The notes under the pieces are model-generated. The model had not been told where the DNA came from. It saw only the letters and a list, made by a program, of their open reading frames with translations, and ran no database searches. The translations under genes were made by a program, and so were the position numbers. Positions 35,048 through 45,786 of a stretch of DNA of 64,000 bases are shown one piece after another (within the stretch, counting starts at the first letter, position 1; every line of letters starts with the position of its first letter). The stretch comes from Rhodosporidiobolus odoratus (taxonomy: Eukaryota; Basidiomycota; Microbotryomycetes; Sporidiobolales; Sporidiobolaceae): the NCBI GenBank assembly GCA_034387635.1, contig JAOANU010000008.1, positions 558,001 through 622,000 of the forward strand, given 5' to 3'.

Positions 35048-35727
35048 GTAGTTGCTGAGAAAATCGCAAGGTTGATGCACGGCGAGGAGAGTGAAATGGA
35101 AGAGAGAGAGGAAGGGAGGGAGGGTAGGCCTCCTCTTGGACGCGTGACACGGTTGATACCAGGTGTACGCTCGAGAGCTACGTAAGCAAGGAGGTGTCAG
35201 GACGAATCAAAACGGAGAACGCGACAGCCGAGTTGGAGTGGCGCTCGGAATGTGATCAACCCAGTGCGCAAACAGACCCCCGGCACTCTCCGCTGCGCCC
35301 TGACTACCATACAGGAACGCGCTGAGCACCAGCATGCACTCAGCAGAGAGTGAGAAAGCAGAAGTAGATCGTCTTTCAACCGCCGAGCAAGGCTGCGTTG
35401 CCTCGTGCGCAATCTCGGCTGTCTGTGCCGGTCCTTACTGCCCGCTGATAGTGCTCAGAAGGCCTTGAGCACCCCGGGCGGGCATGACGAGCAGGGTCAG
35501 GGAGTGAGAGCGAGCGGTGACGGGTTCGAGGTCGATTTGCTTTCCATCCGGTTTCAGCTTGCGCCGCTTCAGTCTCCTCCCATCGAGGATGCGCGTCGCG
35601 TTGTCTTCTACCCCTGGTCTCGACATTGGGGGTGGTATAAGAGGCGCACTCAGCCTGTATCGCTGTCTCTCTTCCTTCCTCCCCGCTTCTTCACCACCTC
35701 ACTCGAGTCTTCACTCCTCACCACACC
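35048..35727. promoter_or_regulatory. Shared divergent promoter of module locus 2
   Basis: 680 bp between the two gene starts, highly similar to locus 1. A TATA box TATAAG at 35636-35641 (GGTATAAGAGG) lies about 90 bp before the gene 1 start position. Confidence 0.6.
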
Positions 35728-36478
35728 ACGTCTGGCGCTGCTACCTTCCTTGCTCTCGCTCACACTGTCAAGGCTCTCTCTGCAGGCATCAAGGCCAGAC
35801 TGGTATGTTCACTTTCCTTCCATGCTGCGCTGAACCCCCTGGCTGACCTTCTCAACCACTTCTTGGTAGTCGCGCAACAGTCCTATTATTCTCACGTCCG
35901 GCGCGACTAGCGTCGCTTGTACCGTTTTGACCTCGCCAGACAAGCGTGCCAGTGTGGCCAACGCCATCTCCCGGATCAGCAAGGTCTACCTCCCCGACTC
36001 GAAGGTCACCGCGGATATCGTCCGCAAGCTCAACATCTTCAAGCCTCATCCAACCCCCCAAGTCGGTCAGGAGCACCACAGCCATGGACGTCTTACTACC
36101 GAGAATTTGACCGCTCGCACCCAACTCCTACTCGCCTCCTCGACTTCCTCCGCCTCCTCCACCGCCACGTCGGTCGAAGGCGTGTCGCATCCCGAAACCA
36201 AGTACCGGTCGTTCCCTCAGCTCGCCAGTCTCAGACGCACCACCACGGACGGCAAAGAAGAGTACGCCGGTATCTTCGCCTTCGTGCTCGCCCCCCTGTG
36301 CGAAGACATCAAGCTCAAAGTCGTCGCCGGCGCCGCCCTTTCGCCAGCCGTCGACTCGAAAGAGCTTCAGCTAGCCCCTCTCCATCACTTCGCCTCCGTT
36401 AGCGACGACCTGTACGCAGACATCTTGGCCTTGATGCGTACGTCCGAGGTGTCGGATCCTGCAGCTCCCGCCTGCTAG
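35728..36478 (+). CDS. Module gene 1, locus 2 copy, long open frame but no ATG
   Basis: Exon 1 (35728-35802, 25 codons) and exon 2 (35870-36478) join in phase 0 to give 227 codons without a stop. Reading: TSGAATFLALAHTVKALSAG..., SRNSPIILTSGATSVACTVL, TSPDKRASVANAISRISKVY, LPDSKVTADIVRKL, a Ser-rich linker, then SHPETKYRSFPQLASLRRTT, GIFAFVLAPLCEDIKLKVV, and LHHFASVSDDLYADILALMR. The position that is ATG in locus 1 is ACG here, and no in-frame ATG occurs between the upstream stop (TAA at 35638) and exon 2. Translation from ACG, another upstream exon, or a dead gene are all possible. The long open frame argues the protein was under selection until recently. No family recognised. Confidence 0.5.
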
Positions 36479-36600
36479 GCACATTTGCCACCCGGTGAGT
36501 TCATCTCCGCTGCGGATGCGACCATTGCGAAGGAGGCTGCTGAGCGCCAGCAGATGGTGGAGTAACTCGAGATGCTCGACGACCAAGCAACTGGCCGCAG

Positions 36601-36996
36601 GTGATGTCTGGCAACAGGCGCTATGTATAGCTCGAGGGGGAAGAGCGAGAAAAGCCGAATTTTGTTGTTCTGGGTTCTCGGGGATTTGAGCTGTTTGTCG
36701 TATCGTTATTTCTCGCAATGTCAGTTGATCAGCATATGCTCGTCTCCGTTCAAAGAGGTACAAATAGACTTCACGGAGAGTGTGCAATTTGCGAGCATCC
36801 GGAAAAAGAGGGATACCCAGTAGAATTGGGAAGAGAGGACTCCTACGAAGCGACATCAGCCGGACAGAGCGCGAGACAGGCCGGAACAGAGCGAGGATAA
36901 CGGAAAAGAACAGCGCACTGCACTGCAAGCGATTCATCTCTCATCTCTCATTCCCACCCTACAGCCAATCAGCCGATTGAGCAGAGGCATCAAGCT
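36601..36996. other. Spacer right of repeat locus 2
   Basis: Short frames only; includes the 3' region of the minus-strand NASP gene. No gene seen. Confidence 0.45.
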
Positions 36997-38755
36997 TCAA
37001 AGGTCGAGCTTGACCTTCTTCGCCTCTCCCTGCCCATTCTCCTCCTCCCCTCCTTCCCCAATCTTCCTCTTCTCCCCCTCCCCCTGTCCCTCCAGGACTT
37101 CCTTCCCCTTCCCCTTCCCCTCTACCTCCGCTTCCGCCGGCGCTTCGACGGGTGCAGCGGGTCTCTTCTTCTTTTTGACCAACCCGGTCAAGTCGTTCAC
37201 TGTTCCGCTTGCGGTGGCGGAGGCGACGGCGGACATGGAGTCGCGAAGGAGGGCTTCAAGGGCTGAGTCGGAGGCGGTTGGGGTTGGGGCGGTGGGGATT
37301 GTACGGAGGTCTTCGATCTGCGTAGTGAACGGGAAAGAGAACGAGGGTGCATGGACAAAGCGGGCCGAGAAGGGAAATAGGGAGTCAGCGTTCAGCAAAG
37401 GGGGGGCGGGTCACACAAAGTGCGGAAAGTTGCGCCAAAGCACAAGAAGGATTGCAACAGGAGGAACGGGAAGAAAGAAGGACAAACCTTCATGTCGACA
37501 TCCCCCATCAACCCCTTAATATCCTCAATCTCCCTCTTGACCTTTTCCTCCCTGTTCCCCTCTTCGACCTTCTCCAACTCCTTCAGCTTCATCAGCAAAA
37601 CCTCTTTTGCCTTCTCAGCATGACTGACGGCGCGAGCGGTGGCGTTGGGGACAAAGTCGAGGGCGAGAGCGATGAGCATGTGTAGTTCGGAGAGGGCGCG
37701 GTCGTATGGTGGCAGGAAAGAAGAGAGGACGGTCAGGGAGGAGGAATATTCGGTTACGGCCGAGTCGAATTGTTCTGGTGAGGCACAGTAGAAGAAGAGT
37801 TAGGTGTGGTAATCTGTCAGGGGACACTGCCTAGCATGACTGGAGCAGTCAGATAGGGAACGAAGGAGGGAATCGCTGCGCACCAGATTCAGTGGCAACG
37901 TCGCCCAACAACCTGTGCACTTCCGCCAACTTTTCCTTCGCCTTTTTCTGTTCCTCTTCCAGCGTCGCCTTCGTTTCGGCAACCCCCAGTTCTGTTTCAA
38001 TCCTCTCGACCGCTCGGCTTAAAACCGTCCTCGCCATATCGAGCACCTGAAACGCCGACTCGAGGTCATCCTCCCGGTCTGCGCCCGGGGCTTCTTCGCC
38101 GCCGTCTTCTCCTTCGTCGTCGCCCTCTCCTTCTCGCTCTTCTTCGTCGTCTTCCTCGTCGCCACCAAAGTGGAAGGCGGCGTTACTCGATCCAGCAGCA
38201 GGGGCGGCAGCTGAGGCGGATGAAGCAGAGGCGGAGGGTCCAGCTGCGGCGGTGGACGGCCCGGCTTCTGCTAACGGACCGCGGGCACTATCAGCTCACA
38301 TGAACGCAGAGGCAGGTTGCAAGAAGTAGGACGGACCGCTGGGCTCAGGACCGGGTGCTCCACCTCCGAGAACAGCACTTTGGGCAACGGCGCTCGCCAG
38401 TAACGCCTTGCCGTAGAGGATCAGCGCGTCTGCGTTTTCTTCAGCAAGTTCTCCATGCCTTTCAGTCCTGCGCAACGGCCCAGAGCATGTCAGAGAAGAG
38501 GAAACGCGTGAGAAAGGGACAAAGTGTGAGCAGGACTGACGATTCTTCGACAGCTCTGGAGAGATGATCGCACGCGTCAGCGTACCTCTTGAGGGCCAGC
38601 GAGCGGATCCCAAGGGCCAGGTGGTCGCCCTGCGGTGTAGAAGCGGTTGTAGTGGTGCTGCTCGAGGCGAAGGGCGAAGTGGGGAGACGGCAACAGCGGT
38701 TAGCTCGACAGGTGGGCGTAGCAGTGGGCAGAGAGCGCAGTGCTTACACTGTCAT
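36997..38755 (-). CDS. NASP/Hif1-family histone chaperone (SHNi-TPR)
   Basis: Histone H3-H4 chaperone of the NASP/Sim3/Hif1 family, acting in the nucleus and cytosol in histone storage and deposition. The short first exon (MT) joins GDHLALGIRSLALKRYADAC-DHLSRAVEES, then ERHGELAEENADALILYGKA-LLASAVAQSAVLG, the first TPR. An acidic tract interrupting the TPRs (GGDEEDDEEEREGEGDDEGE) is a hallmark of the family. The SHNi-TPR part follows: ESAFQVLDMARTVLSRAVER, LAEVHRLLGDVATESGQFDS-AVTEYSSSL, ELHMLIALALDFVPNATARA-VSHAEKAKEVLL. The C-terminus has PPVE-like linkers with LVKKKKRPA and AKKVKLDL, likely nuclear signals. About six exons. Length near 450 residues, normal for the family. Divergent from eIF4E across about 310 bp. 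Confidence 0.88.
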
Positions 38756-39066
38756 GCTGATGAGTAGTTCTGCAGGGTGGGCGTTGTAAGAGACCAGTTG
38801 ACTTCGAGCTTCTCATCTCCTCTTCAAGTTCCGTTAACTTTGTTCCTTTCGACTTATCTCGCTAGTCTGATCCTTACAGAAACCAGTACACTCTCTACTC
38901 TGCATCAGCGATACCCACCTGAACCGCAACTCGCAATCTCGCATTTCCGTAGCCACCTTCAAAATCCCTTAAAACCTTCTCATCGTCGCATTCTACGTCG
39001 ACTGCACCCCGGAACACCTTTAGACCATTACACCATACCCCCAGATTTACCTCCGACCGTTGAACC
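38756..39066. promoter_or_regulatory. Divergent promoter region, NASP / eIF4E
   Basis: About 310 bp between two divergent starts; C/T-rich just before the eIF4E start. No specific motif recognised. Confidence 0.4.
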
Positions 39067-40540
39067 ATGTCCGCCCGCTCCTTCTCCACCGCCGCAGCCT
39101 CACCTTCTCCCTCTTCCTCCCGACCCTTCGCTTCTCCCTTTCAGCAACAAACCAGAGGCTCTTCCTCACTCGCATCTCCCTCTCTCTCCTTCTCATCTGC
39201 CGCAAAGTCAGCTCCTCCCGCCAAGACCCAGCTTCACCCCCTCAAGTACAGCTGGGACGTCTGGTTCTCCCAAAGGGCCGCCGGCACTAAGAACAAGAAG
39301 GACGAGACCAAAGCCGGAGCGGGAGGCAAGGAGAAGGATTCGAGGGAAGACTGGCAGGGCGGCGTCGTCAAGCTGGGAGGCTTCTCCAGCGTAAGTCCCG
39401 ACACCTCCGTTTCCTCGCCTGCGCTCGCTCTCGCCAGACTGCTTCTCTTGGTTCGACCTGCCTGCCCCGTTGCCTGAGGATCATACACATCGGGAAAAAG
39501 AAAGGATGCTGACGGCGTATGGCTCGGTTTGCGCTGCTATCTCACACCTCGCAGATCGAGTCCCTCCACCCTTTCCTCGCCCACCTCGTCCCGCCCTCCG
39601 CCCTTCCCTCCTCTCTTCACTCGAGCGCGACCATCTTCCGTCCGTCCGAGACCGCTCCGTCCCAGAGCAACTTGATCCATGACTACAACGTCTTCCGCTC
39701 TTCCATCGCTCCTGCTTGGGAAGACGCGGCCAACGTCAACGGTGGACGTTGGGTCATCCGTCTTCGTAAGGGTGTTGCGGATAGGGTGTGGGAAGAGGCA
39801 GTGTATGCTCTGGTCTCCGAGAGGATCGGCGCCGACAGCGGAAGTGAGAAGGTCAACGGTGTTGTGCTGAGTGTCAGGAAGGAGGAGGATATTCTCAGTA
39901 TCTGGGTGGCTCAGAGCTCGAGAGCGGAGAGGGACGCAATCCGGTTCGTCTCGCTCTCTCGTTTTTATCCGTAAGCAGCTGGACCCTGACTATCTTTCCC
40001 CCGGCGCCACCAACCTGAAGCGACTCAATCCGCCTGGCCCTCGAGCCTCTCCTCACCTCAACCTCTCTTTCCGCCCTCGCCATCGACTACAAGCCCCATC
40101 CCGTAACCTCCTCCTCTCTCGGTCTCTCGCACACCACTTCGACCCCCGGCTCCTCCCGCCTACACGACCTCTCCTCCCCCTCCTACCTGACTGGCGACTC
40201 TCCCTCCCCACGCCGTCGCTTCGGCTCACCCGCCCCCGGCTCAGGAGAGCGTGAGCCTGGTACTCCCCTGTCCAAGACTCGCTCGGCAGCTGGAGAGGGC
40301 CGAGGCTTTGGGAATTACATCTCCCGTACGGCTTCGGAAGGAGGGTTCGGCAGGGCTAGTTCCCCTTCCGCTTCCCCTGTCGGCGTTATTGGAAGTGGGA
40401 CTGGTGCGTTTGGACGACCGAGGTTGGGGCAGAGGAGTGAGAGTTTGAGGGGAGAGTTGAGGGCTTCTCCGAACGGCAGTGGCGAGGAGAAGGAGAGGAA
40501 TGGGTCGAGCGGTGGGGCGGGTAGCTGGGGAAGGGCTTAG
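39067..40540 (+). CDS. eIF4E-family cap-binding protein, divergent
   Basis: mRNA 5' cap-binding protein of the eIF4E family. The Ser-rich N-terminus leads to HPLKYSWDVWF, matching the HPL...W-x-x-W start of the eIF4E fold. DWQGGVVKL holds the Trp equivalent to human W56. The second exon has IESLHPFLAHL where eIF4E normally has VEDFWALYNHI, so the dorsal Trp (human W73) that contacts eIF4G is absent. About 20 extra residues follow before DYNVFRSSIAPAWEDAANVN, with the W102-equivalent cap Trp, then GGRWVIRLRKG. ILSIWVAQSS and DSIRLALEPLL...AIDYKPH match the C-terminal half. A Ser/Gly-rich tail of about 150 residues (SRTASEGGFGRASSPSAS) follows. Three exons or so. Cap binding looks preserved; normal eIF4G binding does not. 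It may act like 4EHP as a translational repressor. Confidence 0.82.
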
Positions 40541-40843
40541 GTAGGCTAGGTGGGTTTATGGAGGGACGGAGTAGACGAGGTCGGATAACTCAAAATGGAA
40601 AAGAGGGCTTTTCGTACCCAGTCCGACCGGTTCCTTGATCTTCGCAGCTGCGCAGTCGTTGAGCCGTATCGCTGGAGATGACCGTGGTATCTGCCCGGCA
40701 GAGGGTTGTTTGCGGACGTTAAGACGTCTTGCCTCGGCGATTCCACCTTCTGAGCAGTGTTGACTTCGGGACGGTCGGTTTTGTCCGGCGTGTGGGTATT
40801 GGCGTGCGGTTCCTGAGTACGTCTAATTTTTCTCCTGCACCAG

Positions 40844-42080
40844 TCAAACATCCTGCGAAGCGAGGGAGATCGGCGTGCTGGAGCTCCTTCGGGGCGAAGG
40901 GAGCGGAAAGGCGACAGGTCGGGGCTCGAGGTCTTCGCACAGGGGGGCGAGCATGAATGCGAAGATAACGGCGGACTCTTCTTCGCCGTCCGTGGTGGTT
41001 CGTCGGAGACTGGCAAGCTGAGGGAACGACCGGTACTTGGTTTCGGGATGAGACAAGCCTTCGACCGACGTGGCGGTGGAGGAGGCGGAGGAAGTCGCTG
41101 GAGAGGCGAAGAGGGAGGACGATTGGGAAGACCTGACGGAGGATGAGGCAGGCGAGTAGGAGTTGGGTGCGAGCGGAGGAGTCGAACCTTGCTGGTTGAG
41201 GCGTCGACATCGAGAGTCGGCATGGCCGGTGTTGGCGTACCCGAGGAATCCGGCGACGGAGCGCCGCTAGGGGGTGAGAGGAGGGCAGGTGACGAGGCTG
41301 GTCGGAGGCGAAGTAGACGAGGAGGTTGAGCTCGAAAGGGATAAGCCGAGGGTGGTTTGGCGACGAGGTGTGGGTGGGGGCGGACGACGCTTCGCTTGCG
41401 GGGTCAGCGCTCATAGAGCGTCTCATGTGCCTAGGATTGCGGGTGTCGCGGCCATCTACGATGTAAGAGACCGCAGCGCGCCTAGCGCAGCGAGGAGGGC
41501 GAGAGACGGCTCGGGGGCGGTCCATCGTTGCAGCGGCGGCGCTGGCGTTCCATCTCGGGAGGAGTGCATGGTTGAAGATGGATGGAAAGGTACCCTGGTC
41601 AACGGCGCAGGAGGAGGTAACCGCCTCAACTGGAGGACGAGGTTGAGGGGACCGAATTACAGCCGCTGCGGCCGCCAAAGGGTTCCACGCTGGAAGCAGG
41701 GCGCGTTTGTAGATGGGCTAGTTGCCGCTGTGGGCAGGAGCGGCGGCTTCCTCGGCGAGGACAAAAGGAGGACGACGAGTGTTGCCCCTTTGAGTGGGTC
41801 AGAGATGTCTGCGGCTGCGGCGGCGGAGATCCCGGTTGTAGGGTGATCCCGGGCGGGGTGACGCTGGTTGTGCACACCTTCGACGACTTGACAAACGGGC
41901 TTGGGCACGGGCGCGTCGGGCATACAAGCAACATCCGCGGTGACCTTCGAGGCGGGGAAATAGACCTTGCTGACTTGGGCAATGACCTTGGCGACGCTGT
42001 TGCGCTTGTCCGACAAAGCGAGGACGGCAGTTATGATGCTGGTAGCTCCGGGAGCGAGGAAAAGGCGACTGTTGCGCGAC
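40844..42080 (-). pseudogene. Module gene 1, locus 3, exon 2 remnant cut off by Crypton
   Basis: Exon 2 starts at 42080 and reads SRNSRLFLAPGATSIITAVL, LSDKRNSVAKVIAQVSKVYF, PASKVTADVACMPDAP, PVPKPVCQVVEGVHNQR, then stops after a Pro/Ala-rich stretch. In another frame near 41050 the conserved block SHPETKYRSFPQLASLRRTT and IFAFMLAPLCEDLEPR is still readable, then ends at SQDV. The frame changes, the extra internal sequence and the 3.75-kb insertion in intron 1 argue that this copy is dead. Exon 1 lies at 45901-45972 beyond the transposon. Confidence 0.7.
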
Positions 42081-42094
42081 TGTCAAGAAGTGAT

Positions 42095-42104
42095 TGAGAA
42101 GGTA
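42095..42104 (+). repeat. Left 10-bp direct repeat of Crypton (TTGAGAAGGT)
   Basis: Left copy of TTGAGAAGGT. The same 10 bp occur at 45849-45858 on the other side of the element. They occur once in locus 1 (16531-16540) and once in locus 2 (35846-35855, reverse complement), at the same place in gene 1 intron 1. Confidence 0.9.
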
Positions 42105-42128
42105 ACATTATCTACTCCCCCCCACATA

Positions 42129-42160
42129 GAGTCCGGACTCGGTCTTCTGGGCGAGTCCGG
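42129..42160. repeat. Left subterminal GAGTCCG cluster of Crypton
   Basis: GAGTCCGGACTC, a perfect 12-bp palindrome (42129-42140), is followed by CGAGTCCGG at 42152-42160. Related motifs lie near the right end. They are candidates for recombinase binding sites. Confidence 0.65.
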
Positions 42161-42849
42161 TTGCGTGTGGATAAGTCTGTCCGCTCTTCTCTTGCTCGTT
42201 GCCTCGCTTGTTCAGCCTCAATCTTTGCACATCTACACTATCAAAAAGCTCAAGAGAAGGTACACAGGCGTGGTAACCGCCGCATGTTGTTGCCCGTCTG
42301 CACCGCCTGACCTCACCGCTTTTGAGTTCACGCCGTCTCTCTCATTGACTGCAACTCGTGCTGAATTGGATACCCACTGCGGGTACTTCTGGGAGTCTTC
42401 AGGTACGTCTGACCTCTCACTATGCACTTCAAGCTCGCAACCAGCGCTTCGTCCTCGTCCTGCTCGCGCTGCCCTTCACGACCTCGTCATGGCACTCTGA
42501 CCTGACTTACGCCTGCAGACACGGTGTTAGTCCCTCTTTCAGCTCTGGAATGACCCCCTGCTGCTCATGTCAGCGCAGCGGAGGGCCGTCCCAGACCGAT
42601 CTCTCTGCCACCCATCCGCTCTTGACCTTGTTCCGCATCCTGCTATCCTTCAAAGCGGTATGCAGTGCAACTGTCGCCCGTAGCCGCACTAGAAGGTTTG
42701 GCATCAACTCCCGCAACAGTCTCATTACTGCAGGGGAATGAAGATTGGACCCGACAAAGAACAGAAAGCGACAGCGAGAAAGGATTGCAACGACAAATGC
42801 CCGCAGCTACAGAAGGAAGAAAACTCAAAGTGACAGAAAGAAGAGAAGA
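42161..42849. other. Crypton 3' region without a recognised gene
   Basis: About 690 bp between the left subterminal motifs and the recombinase stop. A plus-strand frame at 42358-42741 (128 codons) has no recognisable similarity. It probably holds the 3' UTR and element-specific non-coding DNA. Confidence 0.45.
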
Positions 42850-45677
42850 CTATACAGGAAGTGGGATGTCAAGCGAAAAGTCTGCTTTGAGTAGCTTGCG
42901 GAGAGCGTCGAGGCTTTTGTTCTTCTGTTGGTTCCGAAAAGTATCGAGGGCTTTGACCGCTACTTCCCCAGTAACCTTCTTCTTCTTCATGATCCACCTT
43001 ACCTTATCCACCACAGCTTTCTTCCTGTCCCATTGCTTCCTTAGCTTGTCCACCTTCCGCAACTTCTTCAACTCCTCGCTTCCCTCCGGGTAAGCCTCTT
43101 CAATACTCTTCTGCCCACCCACACCTTCTGTCCACTCCCGCCAGGTTTCATCAACAGTCTTGAGCGCCCCGTTGAGCTCAAGGGGAAGGGCATGGGCGAC
43201 AGGCGAGGATAAGGCGCAGGTCGAGGGAAAGGCTGCAGCGGAAGTGGAAGCTGTCGGGGTAGATGTGGACGGCGCAGGATCAGCGCCACCTGTCTCAGCA
43301 TGTAGTCGGACAGCGACGCGACCGTTGAGCACGTCCGAGAGGAGGTTGTGGCTGCTAGAACCGGATTTTTCGACTTTCTCAGAAAGTGTCGAGACGATAT
43401 TGATGAGCTGAAGAAGCTGCTGGCGTTGATGGTCGAAGCCAGTGTCGATGTGCTTGGTGAGGAGGGGAAGAACACGCTCAAGCTCAAGGGCAAAAGGGTC
43501 TTGCACCGTCGAAAGATGCTGCTTCATGTGCTGTTCGAAAGCGAGGAAGGCGGGGGAAGAGAAAAGAGGGTGCAGGAAGATAGGGTGCGTCGAATAGGTG
43601 GCACGGATGCAAGCTGCGTCTTGGATGATGACCGGGCGAAGGCGGAGCAGGAGTCTGAGGAAGTTGATTGCGGAGATGGTGGGGAGGGCACGATCGCCTT
43701 CTTCGAGGCGGTGGAGCCTACGGGCATCGGAAGTGGACAAGCAGAACAGGGACAGAGGGAAGAGAGGGAAGAGAGGGAAGAAAGGGAAGAAAGGGAAGAG
43801 AGACATATATTAGCACTTGTTTGCTTGACGGGCCAGGAAGAAGGAGGCGGGTAAAAGGAGGCAAAGGATAGGCCGGAATGTCCGTGAAAGTGGGAGGACA
43901 GGAGGTTGTTCAATACGCACCACTCATCCGCTTCCGGAAAGACTTGACGCAGCAACTCCTCGGGCACCTCGATATCGCGTTGCAAAAAGTACATTCCTCC
44001 TCTCGCATCAAATCCGGCATGAACTCGGATCACTTCTCTTGCTAGCCCCGTCAAGTAGCATCGATCAACCGCATCCACATTCCACCGGCCTGCTGATCGA
44101 ATGTCCGCCTTGGCTGCCCCTCCCAAGTCCGCCATCCTTGACCCGCTGCCTCGAAAGATGTGAGTGACGGCTTTGGTGGGAAGTTTTGTGGCTTTCTTGG
44201 CGCGTTGAACAGAGGCGTTGAACGTCTTATAGAGAAGGGGGTCGAAGGGATTAGTGCCGGAGAAAAGGAGCTTGAGAGTAAACCAATCTTCAGATGTGGC
44301 GAAAGAAGGGAATTGGGTGTTGTCGGGTGGACAGGACTCCTGGGAAACTTGGAAGCTGACGATACAAGCATGTCAGTGTACAAGACTCAATGACAGGGAC
44401 AGTGACCGTGACCGCACCGTTGAAAGAGATAGAGGCCCATAGCGCCAACCCCGCATACCTCCGCCTGTTCATGCCGAGTGAAAGCGGCGTACTCCGTCCT
44501 TCCGTCCTTGTTGGTCTTGCCGTTATCGAGAATGACTACGACGGCAAACGAGGGAGTGGGCCCTTCTTTGGGGAGATCAACGGCAAAAGTGTCGGCGAGC
44601 TCGATGGCGAGGATATTGCTTGACCGCAGCATACCGTAGTGACCGATACAGAAAGCGAGGCGGTCACGCAGACCTTCTGCTGTGTCGCGCTTCATGCAGG
44701 AAGTGAGGAGAGCGGAGAATTGTTCGGTTGTGGTGTAACCATCTTGTAGAGAGCCTGAAAATGAGCAGTGCTGATTAGTCCTACAACCTTCACGGTACAC
44801 AGAAGGAGCAGAGCACGTACCAATACCTCGATCTGTGAAAGCGTCGCGCTTCCGCTGATGCTTTGAGCGCTCATAACCCTCCTTGATCAACCTGACCGCC
44901 GGATGTTTTCCCGGATTCTCGAAGGTGTTCATGCCCAGAGCCTGCTGCTCTCGCCATAGATCGACGATGGCATATATAGTTTGCTCGACTACGGCGCCTG
45001 AGATGACCTTCTGGGCGATAGCTGCAATCAAAGCAAGAATGAGCGGAAATAGCGAGAAAACCCAGAGGAAAGGTAACACACGAGCAGCAATGCCATCTGT
45101 TCCTTCAGCAGCTGTGAACCATCCTCTGCGCCATCTTCGTCTTCCTCATCGCTATTGTTCCCTGGGGGAAGCGACGCCGACTTCTCCTTGCCCTTGCCCT
45201 TCCCTCCCTTGTTCGTCAAAGTCGATTTCTTCGACTTTGGGCCGCGCTTCTGCGGTGCACGCCCAATGACGACTTCCCGCAGGTAAGCTACAAGCTTCTC
45301 GCCAGTAACAACACGTCTAGGTCGAAAGCCGAGGCAGATCAGCTCGACAATCGGCTCACAGCAGGTATCAAAAACTCAACGCACCCGCTCATGCCCAGTC
45401 CCAAACCATCGCACCACTCCTGGAAAGCCTTCTGCTTCCGCTCATACGCCCTGATCGTGTTCGGGTTGCGAGCAGCCCTGCTTTCTTCGTACACCTGGCG
45501 AGGAAACCTCGGCCAACCGCAACTCTCCCTGAGCAGCCCTCGTAGCGGACGAGCGAGACGGTGAGGCTGTTGCTGAGGGTGCTGTGTACGGCGCTGCTCG
45601 CTTCCCTTTGCTCGAGCGTGAAGAAGAAGCGGGAGGCATGATGTGCGGAAGATGAGAAGAGGCGGGAAAGGGGGCAT
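42850..45677 (-). CDS. Crypton tyrosine recombinase with GCR1_C domain
   Basis: Site-specific recombinase that should excise and insert the element. N-terminal part: NPNTIRAYERKQKAFQEWCD, a core-binding helix bundle start, then VVTGEKLVAYLREVVIGRAP and a basic/acidic linker (KGGKGKGKEKSAS). The Ndc10-like catalytic region has LAFCIGHYGMLRSSNILAIE with the first catalytic Arg, AVTHIFRGSGSRMADLGG with the H-x-x-R pair, and AGRWNVDAVDRCYLTG with the Trp and nucleophilic Tyr. So R, H-x-x-R, W and Y are all kept. The C-terminal domain ALKTVDETWREWTEGVGG...RKQWDRKKAVVDKVRWI matches GCR1_C, the DNA-binding fold usual in fungal Cryptons. About seven exons. The first exon is unsure: the frame that leads into the core is open from ATG 45677, while ATG 45639 (MPPASSSRSSKGK) is in another frame. 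Looks intact. Confidence 0.88.
43748..43802 (+). repeat. Purine microsatellite-like tandem repeat in a Crypton intron
   Basis: Units of GGGAAGAGA / GGGAAGAAA are repeated about five to six times. On the gene strand this is a C/T tract just upstream of the exon encoding EEGDRALPTISAINFLRLL, so it forms an extended polypyrimidine region of the intron. Confidence 0.75.
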
Positions 45678-45786
45678 GCTTCTTATCCCTTTGACTGTTT
45701 CCCCTCTCTGGTATTGAAGGTAAGGTGTAGATGATAAGCGAAGTTATTCCATGCAGACTATATGATAAGTCAGATTATTCACCCGT

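Larger units (their letters stand above)
34140..36600. repeat. Repeat locus 2: inverted copy of the gene-pair module
   Basis: Reverse orientation relative to loci 1 and 3: gene 2 runs left and gene 1 runs right. Much of the gene 2 coding sequence and the promoter are nearly identical to locus 1, while the flank beyond gene 2 is clearly more diverged. This is the least damaged gene 2 copy. It has the 10-bp site ACCTTCTCAA (35846-35855) in gene 1 intron 1, unoccupied. Ends approximate. Confidence 0.83.
40700..42104. repeat. Repeat locus 3, left part (gene 1 exon 2 side)
   Basis: Matches locus 1 closely from the 10-bp site at 42095-42104 leftward through gene 1 exon 2. It carries about 430 bp (roughly 41220-41640) that locus 1 lacks. 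The Crypton at 42105-45858 separates it from the rest of the locus (45849-47645). Confidence 0.8.

Noticed and set aside
43748..43802. Tandem GGGAAGAGA units as a CRISPR-like or functional repeat array
   Set aside because: Units are contiguous without spacers and lie in an intron of a eukaryotic transposon; a simple polypurine microsatellite explains them.
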